Positions 35,567 through 45,361 of a DNA stretch of 64,000 bases are shown here, in pieces (position 1 is the stretch's first letter; each line of letters opens with the position of its first letter). Under the pieces are notes generated by a model. The model worked only from the letters and a program-made list of their open reading frames with translations, did not search any database and had not been told where the DNA came from. This stretch comes from Brachionus plicatilis (Eukaryota > Rotifera > Eurotatoria > Ploima > Brachionidae), in contig QEOQ01000345.1 in assembly GCA_010279815.1 (NCBI GenBank), positions 1,271,346-1,335,345 of the forward strand. The letters run 5' to 3'. Position numbers and translations under genes: made by a program.

Positions 35567-38334
35567 TCAAAGCTTCGACCTCAATTTTTGCCTCTGAGCA
35601 AACGGTTTTAGGTATTTGTGAAAAACTTCATGAACTTCTTTTTCATTAAACTGTGACTTTCTCGCAAAATCTAACAGTCTTTCGTAAGCTCGGCCATCGT
35701 AGGCACCTAAGGAACTACCTTTAAATAGATGTTTTTAGTGTTTATTTTAAAAAATAATCTTTTAATTTTACATAAATTCGAATCTAATAAATCAAATGAA
35801 TCGACCAAGGCGACGGCGTTTTTTCTAATTTTTGGCAACAAATCTAGCATTTTTTCTTTGAATTGATTCAGCGTCTCAGGTTTTAAAATATTCATCTATC
35901 AAAAAAAAATATAGAAATAATTTTGAAAAAAAATTTTAAGGTATTTATAGTTTAATAGTTAGTCTAGTCTAATTATCTCAGTTCTTTAATTGCCGAGAAC
36001 TCTTTAATTATTGTCTATGTTTATTTTACTACAAGATGAAATTTCAGGTCAGTCTAATTTTTGATTTTCTAAATTATTACCTCAAAAATTATTTTACAAA
36101 ATCCTAACTTCATAATAATTTATAGATTTGCTTACTCGTAAAAAATTTCCACTATAATTATCCGTGATGGAATACAAAATATAAAGTTCCATTAGATCAC
36201 TCAAAGCTCTTTGATTTTCAATCACTCTATTTTTGTAGACGCATAATAAATTTGAGTTTAGAATAAAAATTTCGATATAAACCTTTAAATTTAAAGTTTA
36301 TTTAAAATTTAGATTTTATTCTAGTCTTATACTCGAGCAATATCTGTTAATTGGAAGCTACAACAATTCCAAGCATCCAAAGGAGCCATTCCATCTTCTT
36401 TGACCAATTTAAATAATTTTCCGGTCACCTCATTCGAAAGTCTAAAGATAATTTTATAGAAAATATTTTATCAGTTGAATAAATATAATTACTCTTCGTA
36501 TAATCTATGAAAAAAGGACAAGTATTCTGAAAACTGTTTGTAAATATTTGAATTTTTAACATCATTAAAATTATTGAATTCTAAATGAGGCGATATTCCT
36601 TTTTGGGCGCATTTGAGCAAATAGCGGGCAGTTTGGAGCAATAAAACCACATTGTCTCCTTCATAGGTACAGGCTGCATCAGCTTCTTGAATTATCTGAG
36701 ACAAGCCAGATGAAGCCGAATATCCGTGCCCCCCGCAGCAAAGACGGTTCGACTGTGCAAACTTCAAACAGTCACTAAACACTAGTGATTTAAGTCCTGA
36801 TGAAAGTGCATGCAGCTAGAAAAAATAAATGGGTTTAAAAAGAATAAAACTTTTTTATTTTAAAGTTTTTCAGTATACTTTGGCCAAATCATCAGGGCTA
36901 ATATTTTTAAAATTATCTGAATTTTTTTGAATTGATAAAAGAATTTCTCTCAAATTCAGAGCTGAAAAAAGTGTTGCATAGGCTGATGCCAAAGCCGGAA
37001 ACAATCTGATCTGCTGAGTTTGATAATTAATTATTTGTGGTTCAACACTTATAAATATTTTATTTTAAACAAAATATTTTAAAATTTTTGATTTTTAAAT
37101 TTATTTTATACCCATTCGAATCTGCTGTTTGTCTTCTCACACAGCTGTATCTTATAGCAATAGTGCTTGATATAGATAAATAGTAGGCTCCTACCAAAGG
37201 TAGATTACCACGCATTAGCAACATTGTAGCATACATTAACAATTCATTTCCTTTTCGCGTAAATTGTCCATTAGGGCTAACCTCAGCAAATTGCATTAGC
37301 ATGCTATTCCGCGGAATTCTTAACCTGTCGAATTTAAGATAGCCATTGTCTGTAGCATCGAATCCAAACTTTCGACCAATGTCTCCGATTTCAATTCCTT
37401 AAATTTACATTTTAATTTGATGTATGTGATTAAATTTTTATACCAAGTACCTGGAACTACTTTATGGTCTATTAAAGATCTTAATTGAACCACAAAAGCA
37501 TGAATTCCATGATCAGTTCCATCAATTATTAATTTTGCCATTACTATTGCAAAATTGCATGATTTGCCAGCTTAAAAATTTTTGAATTTTTACATTTAGA
37601 TTCTATTAAAGTTAACTTACATCCTCCTGGCCAAAATTTTATTGAAGTTAGAGTTGGCGAATCAATGATAAATTCCTGTGTAAATTTGTCATAAGTTGCG
37701 GTGGTTTCAAGTCCTCTCAAATAAGTTCCATGTCCTAATTCAGTTTGAACATAGGTACCAAAAACAGCATTTTCGGTTAAATATTTTTGCCAATAAGCAC
37801 TTTGTTCTGGATTACCCCATACGTTCAATGCGTCTCGAAACATGGTAAAATGAAGATTGAATAAAATTTTCTCAAGTCCAAATACTGACCTTTAGGATGA
37901 GGTAATAAAATAAAGGTTAATTAAAAATTTCTAGTTACCCTATGTTGAAAAGTGACATTACGCTCTCAATTTTATTCTCATTCACAAATTCAAACAGTTC
38001 CAGTGATTTTTTGAAAATCATTTGATATTTCTGATCTCGTTCGAGGTTATAAAAATTTTCATCAGAAATGGGCTTAATAGTTTTTACCATTACATCCCCT
38101 TGAATTGAAGATAGTTAAATATTTAAGGCGGACCATTATTTTAATTATGATCAATTTAAAGTAAAATGGACAATTTTTTAAAATTTTAAATTTACTATAT
38201 TTAATGGCCGAACGATAATTTTCTTGGTTGAGATAAATCATTTCTCCTAAAAAGCTTTTCATTTCATCTAGTTTGACTGTTGCATTTTGGCGTTCTTTTG
38301 CCAAATCAGGATTTATGACTTCGCTTGTATTCAT
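35567..38334 (-). CDS. ACOX: Peroxisomal acyl-CoA oxidase, copy C
   Basis: Eleven exons: 38334-38196, 38098-37939, 37889-37621, 37570-37451, 37397-37112, 37047-36879, 36815-36493, 36441-36333, 36282-36136, 35895-35772 and 35718-35567 (665 codons). Family marks: YVQTELGHGTYLRGLETTAT, SIKFWPGG, IAIRYSCVRRQT, LCCGGHGY and CTYEGDN with the catalytic Glu. It ends LRSKL, a canonical PTS1, so import into peroxisomes is expected. It has one intron (37398-37450, after VPG) that neither other copy has. The exons around it add up to exactly the 406 bases of the matching exon in copy A, which supports the model. This is the most upstream of the three copies in the direction of transcription. Confidence 0.93.
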
Positions 38335-38542
38335 TCTTTTTTTTTGTTGTTGGTGAATTTTAAAAAATTTTGAAAATCTCTAACGATAATATTCTAAATT
38401 TATTATAATCAAAATTCAAATTATGCATTACTTAAATTATATAATTTTCTAATAACAAGTTTTTTGAAATGTGAGACGTTTTCAAATAAATTTTTGCTCT
38501 ATAAAATGTGTTTATTACCAATTCGAAAAATTTTCAAAAAAC

Positions 38543-38615
38543 CACCCCCAGAGGGGATCGAACCCTCGACCTATGGATTAGAAGTCCATCGCGCTATCCA
38601 CTGCGCTATGGGGGC
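38543..38615 (-). tRNA. tRNA-Arg (anticodon TCT)
   Basis: On the minus strand the 73 bases fold as a normal cloverleaf: acceptor GCCCCCA/TGGGGGT (one G-U pair), D stem GCGC/GCGC, anticodon stem ATGGA/TCCAT with loop CTTCTAA, variable AGGTC, T stem GAGGG/CCCTC with loop TTCGATC, and discriminator G. The anticodon is TCT, reading AGA/AGG. There is no intron. A T6 run follows at 38536-38541 as the Pol III terminator. Box A and box B sequences are intact, so the gene should be active. Confidence 0.96.
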
Positions 38616-38942
38616 CTTATTTTATTTATTAAAATTGTTCCAAATTAGGGTATGACTTACTTTTTCACTGAATATATTTGAGAAAATATTATTAATAATA
38701 ATATTTTGTTAGCTCAAGAGATTCCAGATAATGATTATTTTAGAAATTTTAGAAAAGAGCTTGACTTGGAAAAATCCCTAATTTTGGGACAAAATAAATA
38801 TTAAAAAATCAATGATTTTAAGAATCTAAATTAAATCATCGATTTAATTACAGTGCTCCTACAATATAAATAATATATCCTATTTACGTATGCCATAATT
38901 CCATAAAAATCTTAGAATTAAATATGGTAAATATTTATGGTA

Positions 38943-39010
38943 AATTAATAATAATAAAAATAAAAAAAATAAGCTACGGCTAGCATGCATGCGGAGACGT
39001 ATTACTAGTA
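38943..39010 (-). repeat. Dispersed repeat R2, second copy
   Basis: Same (TAA)n plus AGCTAC(A/G)GC start and GAGACG...ATTACT body as the copy at 20380. The inner part holds a GCATGCATGC palindrome. Confidence 0.45.
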
Positions 39011-40254
39011 AGACATCTATGGCAGCTAGATGCATTGAAATCTAGTTACATATAAAAAGTTATTAATAGTTTTCTATTTCATTATAAGTACAATCTGTAA
39101 GTTATAAAAAGAAAATTATTAAATTCTGAATATTTATTTTAATTTTATTTTATTTACGAATATTTAATTTAATTTTTTGGTTTTTTGCTTTAGGTTTTTG
39201 TTAATTACGCAGGAAAAAAATTTAAATAAATTTGCTTTTTTTAAAATGAATTAATTTGTCAAATAAAATTCAAATGATCATAATCTTATTGAATTTATAA
39301 AAGATTTTAAAAAACTTAGCAGAAAAATGCAAAATTTTTATTGATCACTTTGAAAAGTATATTTCATTAAATCTGAATTAAAAAAAAATACAAATAAAAC
39401 AATTTTTAAAAATTTCGATTGAAAGAAATGGTGGATGGCAAGATAAAATTTAGTTAATTAACCGTTAAGGTAAAAAAGGTAAATTCTTCTTATCGTAACA
39501 AAATTGTTTTTGATTATTGTGTGTGAAATTGAAACAATACTTCTTAGGCTTATTAGAGTGCAAATGATAAAGTCCAATTTAATTCAATATCACAATAATT
39601 TTGGTTAAATAACTGAGTCCAGTAAGAATATAAAGATTATCTATCTATATTTCATCTGCCTGGAAAAATAGTCTTTATTTTAATTAAAAACTATAAATAA
39701 AATGTATCACTATTTCACTTTAGTTATTATTATGCAAATCAAATAAAAATTTTGTTTTTAAAATTTAAATATTTCATAGTTTTGATTTTAAAATAAGACA
39801 AAATTAAATTTTTCTTGCTCAATAAAGCATGCATTAAAAATCAAAGAAATATGTAAAGCACAAAGACATGCTTATTCCATCCTTTTAAAAAATGAAGTTT
39901 TTAATAGTTTATTTGATTTATTAATAAAATATATAAAATCCATCGAGACGGGACGGATAAACTAATGAATGAAGAAGTAATTTTTTTAAAAATATGTTTT
40001 GAGATTGTTAAAATAAAAATAAATTCTATCATTTATTGAAAATATCATAATTTTTTAAAAGTTTTATTAATCCTTAAATAAAATCTTTGTCTCAAACCCT
40101 CATATACAGTCAAATCTTTCTACTAATGTTTTGTTATAACTCAAAATTCCAAATAATGTGCTAGCAAAAAAATTTCTTTATTTGAAAAAATCCATTTTTT
40201 AGAAAGTGCTTTACATGTTTTAAAAATTAAAAAAATTATCTTTTGTCATTATTT

Positions 40255-40458
40255 TTACTTTAATTTTGTTTTTATAATTTTGTAATAGGTAATTTTTAAA
40301 TCTAATCCATAAAAAAGTATATCTTTACAATCGATTGTTTGTTTAAAATTAAAATTACCAGACGAATATTGACCAAATCTCACTATGGTGCTAAAGTTTA
40401 AAATAAAAGTTCTTTGGATAGGTAATAACCATTGCAAGCTTGATTTAATAATATCCAT
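40255..40458 (-). CDS. Unrecognised 67-codon ORF
   Basis: Starts MDIIKSSLQWLLPIQRTF and ends KIIKTKLK. Composition is fairly balanced in the first half. No splice partner, no known motif and no clear neighbour. It lies just after a Tigger-like end at 40105, so it may be part of a repeat. Could be chance. Confidence 0.2.
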   Translation of the reverse strand: MDIIKSSLQWLLPIQRTFILNFSTIVRFGQYSSGNFNFKQTIDCKDILFYGLDLKITYYKIIKTKLK

Positions 40459-40656
40459 TAGTTAAGCACTATAACTTGTTAGAGAAAAACAAAAAGCTTA
40501 ATCCCTCATTGTAAAATTTAAAATCGAATCAAAATCTTTTTGTTTACTTTATATTTGTAGAAATAGCTTACACCTTAAATCCATATATATCATATTTTAG
40601 AAAGGATATATAAAGATTCTAATTTAATTTTTTAATTAATTTTTCTAAAACTAAAA

Positions 40657-43600
40657 ATGAAGAAAATAGATTTTTTATTCAAATATTTGACCAGTAGATG
40701 GAGTCTAATTATATATTTGTCAATTTTTGCAGTCACATTTTCATTAGCGATTTTGCTTAGATTCGAATTTATCGAACAAAATGGAATGATTAATCACATT
40801 TTGAAAAGTAAATAAAAGAACTAATTTTAAAACTAACTTTTTAACAACTTTTAAATTAAAGGTGGTTTAGCCGACACAAGCATTAATGAAATAAAATTAA
40901 ATCAAGAAAGAAAAGAAAAAGAAAATTTGGAAAATTTTTTTTTAAAAATATATACAGAGAATAATGTTAACTTTTTAACAAAATTTTATTTGTCACCATT
41001 TTAATTTTTTTATCATAGGATTGCTTTAATAACACTACAGAACTTTTTAACAATACCTGTAAAAATGGAAATTCCAAATGTATACAAAATAATAATTTTA
41101 GGTTCATTAAGAATTAATATTTAAATTTTTTTTAAAGATTTGGTTCAAAACTTTTGTGGAGATGTCTCATGGTTACTCTTTCGAGACAATTGTTATAAGA
41201 TATTCAATGATAAAACAACGTGGAAAAATGCCGATGCAACATGTTCAGCTCAAAACGCTTCATTATTTAAAGCAAAAAAAGCATATTCGAAAAATTTTCT
41301 AGACTCTTTGGGTAATATTTTGAGGTTTCTATTTTAAATAAATGTGATTCAAATTTTACAAAGTTAAAGCATTAAATATCAAACAGGGAATTTATTTCAT
41401 TTCTTATGGAAAATCTGAATCGAAATACAATTGGTTTTGGAATTTCGATTTAAAAGTATTTTCAAAAAAATTAAAAAGATAATTTTTATTTTTAAAACTT
41501 AGAATAAAAAATGGTTACATGAAGAAGAATGCACTGAATTAGTAGTGTCGAGTGATAAGCGATATTTTGGAAAATACGAAGATTATAGTTGTAATTTGTC
41601 AAGACGAAAATTTATATGCCAAAAAAAGCTCCAAAATTACAGTCAAAACATTCAAGATTTCATATTTGAAAATTTTAATAATGTAACTCCTATTTTTTAA
41701 ACTTAGTTATTTTTTTAATTTTTTCTCCAGCTAAATTTAAGCAAAGTCTTGCTACAAGAATTAGAAAAGCTCACCAGAGACCAGTCTTTTACTAAAACGA
41801 CAAATTTAAAAAATCAACAAAAACATCTACAGATTATAATTGATAACATCATAAAATTTAATCAAGTTGATTTAGAGCTTTTTACGTTAAAATTTGACAT
41901 TTTAAACAATATTTTAGAAGCTGAACCATTTATTTTCAAAACAGAACCAAACTTGAGTATTAAGTAAAAATTTAGCTAAAAAAATTTTTTTCTTAAGTTA
42001 TTTTTTTTAATTCGAATAGATTACTCTATGTAATAGAAGATTTGACAAAACAAATTTCGAGCAACAAATTGAGTCCCTATAAATATTTAGGCTCAAATTT
42101 TATGATAACTGTAAACGATTATCCTTTATTGAACCGAAACGATTCAAATAAACTTAACTATTTACCGATTTCACAAGAATTTTATAGAAACTATGAAATA
42201 TCCGGGTTTTCTCGAGTAAACATTATTTCTAAAATCAAACCAAAGAATGCTATTAAATTAAGAAACAAAGAATTGATGTTTCCCAGTGAATTTAATTCAC
42301 TAGTCAACTCTTTAAAGACTCGAATATCTATTATTTATTTCAAAAATTCGAAATTATTTCAAAGTGATAAATTTTTGTTGTCAAATCCAATCATTAATGT
42401 TATGTTTTTTGTTATTTCGAACATGTCTTCAATTTTTATAAGCAATACAATTGAGTATCAAACCAATTTAAAAAAAGTAAATTTTATTTTTAAAATTTTT
42501 AAATAAAAAATTGTTTAAGAAAGAGCTAATTGATCGAAAATCAATAAAATGTGTTAGTTGGAATTTTAATGATGCCAAAGGTGCTTGGTCTGATAAAAAT
42601 TGTCATTTTTTACTAAATGATCCATTAAGAGATATTTACAAATGTTCTTGTAATCACACTAGCATTGTTGGTTTGGCATATGTTAGTAGATTTTTTAATT
42701 TGAAAGAATTTAAAAACTTAAAATTAAAATTTTTTTACTAAAAAGGATCATATAGCACACGTAGAAAAATTAAGAGCGTCAAAGACATTGAATAATATTG
42801 GTTTAATGTTTTCAACTTTTTGTCTTTTAGCAACTTTAATATCAAATATAAACTTTAGGTAAAAAATTAATTCTAAATTTTAATTTAATGATTGTATTTT
42901 TTTAAAGAAAAATTAATGAGTCAGTTCAAACCAAAATTCATGTTATTTTGGCATCGACATTATTGATAAGCAACGTTTTGTATTTTTTAATATCAGCAAT
43001 TAGTCCAAAGATAAACCTTAATTGTTGCTTGGTATTTGGAGCGCTGTTGCATTATTTTTTAATTTCTTCCTTAATGTTTTTTCTAACAAATTCAATAGTG
43101 CAATACTCTATTTTGATAAACATTGAAGAGAAAAAGATCAAAAAATTTTATCATAAATCCAAAATGTTTTCTTTTGGTGAGTAAATAATTTAGATAGATA
43201 AAAATATTTAATTTAAATCAAATTATATTTATTTAAGTTCTTCCTGCCATTATACCATTGGTAGTTTTATGCGCAGATCATACTTTATACATTAATCAAA
43301 AGCGTTCAATATGTTGGCTTAATGGAATCGGTTTACATATAGCATTTATTGCACCAGCAGCATCGATTATTTTCTTGAATTTTGGATTTTTGTTTTCAAT
43401 AATTTTCGCATTTTTTAATCTTGGAATTCACTTAAAAATTTCAAATATAAGTAAAAAGCAAATAACCATTTCTTTTTGCTGTTTTATTTTAGCAAGTAAT
43501 TTTTAAAATTTTACTTATAAACTTTTCAGATCAAGATTATTTTTTTAAGCTCAAACATGGTTACTCAGTCTCTATCTATTGCTAGAACTTGGTCTTGAGC

Positions 43601-44091
43601 TAATTTCAGAAATAGTCTTTTGCGTTTTTAACACCTTATTAGGCTTATCGATTTTCATTTCATATGTTTATTTGACTCAATCAAAATCTAATTTATGGTA
43701 CAGGTTTTTTCATTCAAAAGAACGAAATAGATCCTTAGAACAAAATTCTTTTATTGAGAAAAATTTAGGCTTTAGACCGATTTTAAGAATTTGGCAAAAT
43801 TCAATTTCTGAACGTTTGTCTGATTCTCATTATTATGAAGAAATGATGGACATTACAAATTATCAACCAGCTATTCTAAACCAAAATTTAAACATGTCAG
43901 TGGAAAAATCAAGTGGTTACAATTCGAAACCAAACTCTTACTCAAAAAAACTATTTGAAGATGACGTTGCTTTTCGGATTGATAAATTAAATCGATCTTT
44001 AATTCGAATAAAAGCTTTGAATCAAGAAATTTCTCTCAAAAATGAAGTTGACTCACTAAATATGGCTGAATTACCATCAATGTTTTTTTAA
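40657..44091 (+). CDS. Adhesion-type GPCR with N-terminal anchor and C-type lectin domain
   Basis: Thirteen exons: 40657-40807, 40862-40965, 41019-41079, 41138-41311, 41364-41455, 41503-41682, 41731-41963, 42020-42476, 42520-42681, 42746-42858, 42908-43176, 43238-43495 and 43550-44091 (931 codons). Order of parts: a hydrophobic segment at ~16-37 that looks like a signal-anchor, a C-type lectin domain at ~108-237 (CGDVSWLLFRDNCYKIF, WKNADATC, CTELV, RKFICQKK), a GAIN-like stretch, a GPS motif at ~495-533 (CVSWNF, GAWSDKNC, CSCNHTS), seven membrane helices between ~549 and ~790, and a ~140-residue Ser/Asn-rich cytoplasmic tail. The GPS keeps its four Cys and two Trp, but the cleavage triplet is H-T-S rather than H-L-T/S. 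The ligand is unknown; carbohydrate binding is plausible. Splice sites were chosen by frame and domain continuity. Confidence 0.85.
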
Positions 44092-44507
44092 ATAGAATAA
44101 AAAATAAAATTTTAATTCAAATTTTTAATCTTTAGAATGAAAGGATTATAATAAACAATTTTCTTAATTTTTATTGAACAAAATGTCACTGAAATAAAAT
44201 TTGTCATATTAAAATTTTTACTTTTTACAAAGTCAAACTTTTATCTTTTAATTAGAGCATTTCATAAGCATTTCAGTTTTATGAAGTTAAAAATTTAAAA
44301 AAAAATTTTTTTAGAAGTTTACTGATTTTCTAAGGTTTAGTTCATCCAAACTCGACTTTTTTATGCCCAGTAACGATTATGAAACGGAATTCATTATAAA
44401 TTTTTAATAAAAAGTCAAAATGTTAACATATTTTTGATATTTAAGAGTGTTAAGAATGACAAAGTAAATCTTTAAATTTAAAATTTAATGAAAAAAAAAA
44501 TTTAATT
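44092..44507. other. Short intergenic spacer, nothing recognised
   Basis: AT-rich 3' flank of the GPCR and 5' flank of ZNHIT1, same direction, 416 bases. Confidence 0.5.
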
Positions 44508-45326
44508 ATGTCGGATAATAGAGAATCAGGTTCGTAGACCTATTGATTTCAGGTAAAATGAAAATTTTATCTAATTTTTTAAAGCTAGATTGAAAAATTT
44601 GGAAAGGGGTCAGATCCTCGATGAGGTTACTCGTCAGCGGCGTCAACGAAAAGCACTAGAAGCTCTTGAAAGAGATAACTTTCAAGATGATATTTCATCT
44701 GCCAACATATCCGACTCGAGACTTCAAATAAACAAAAAATTTCAACAAAGATTCACAATTGAAATTGAAAATGACACTCAGACTAGAGAATCTGGATCTG
44801 CTTCAAATCAAACAAGTCAAAATGCAGAAATAATTAATAGTTTTATCAACGAACCACCAAGTTCTGGAACCAAAAGAAAAAAGCTCAAAACCGAATCTAG
44901 ACTTAGATTTAGAAAAAATTTTGCTAGTCTTTTAGAAGAAGAAGTAATTACGAAAAAAATAAATAAATCAGATAAATTTTTTTTTAATTTTCAGTATTTA
45001 AATGTAAGAGATAAACAATACAACTATTTTAGTATCTCTGTGCCAGATACAAAATTTCCAAAGAGAAAATTTTGCTCAGTATGTGGTTTTTATTCTAATT
45101 ACACATGTGTACAATGTGGATCAAGATATTGCAGCACAAAATGCCTTCAAACTCACAAGGATACAAGGTAATTAAATTTAAATCTTTTTCTTGGAAAAAT
45201 TTAAAACGAAAATATAAAAAAATATTGAATGGCAATTAAAGCTTTAAAGAAAAATTTTTCCAAATTTAATCATTAAGTAAATTTTTATTCTCATAATTTT
45301 TTAGATGCTTGAAATGGACAGCATAA
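44508..45326 (+). CDS. ZNHIT1: ZNHIT1, zinc-finger HIT subunit of SRCAP/SWR1
   Basis: Three exons: 44508-44529, 44585-45167 and 45305-45326 (208 codons). The first exon carries only MSDNRES and part of a codon. The body has TRQRRQRKALEALERDNFQDD and RLRFRKNFASLLEEE as in animal ZNHIT1. A HIT zinc finger follows at the C-terminus (FCSVCGFYSNYTCVQCGSRY, C...H...RCLKW), ending RCLKWTA like the human RCLKWTV. The protein is a core subunit of the SRCAP complex that places H2A.Z in nucleosomes. It is about 50 residues longer than the human protein because of a Ser/Asn-rich insert before the finger. Its stop is only 35 bases from the stop of the opposing tectonic gene. Confidence 0.93.
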
Positions 45327-45361
45327 GAGCTTTCATTAAAATTGATGTAAAAAAATTTGTT

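Larger units (their letters stand above)
38616..40656. other. Intergenic with repeat fragments
   Basis: Contains repeat R2 (38943-39010) and two TACAGT-headed segments that look like pogo/Tigger ends (38849-38880 and 40105-40150). Otherwise AT-rich with no supported gene except a weak ORF at 40255-40458. Confidence 0.5.

Noticed and set aside
20380..39010. Possible CRISPR-like or tandem array of repeats
   Set aside because: Only dispersed copies exist, with no regular spacing; this is an animal genome with TAA microsatellites.
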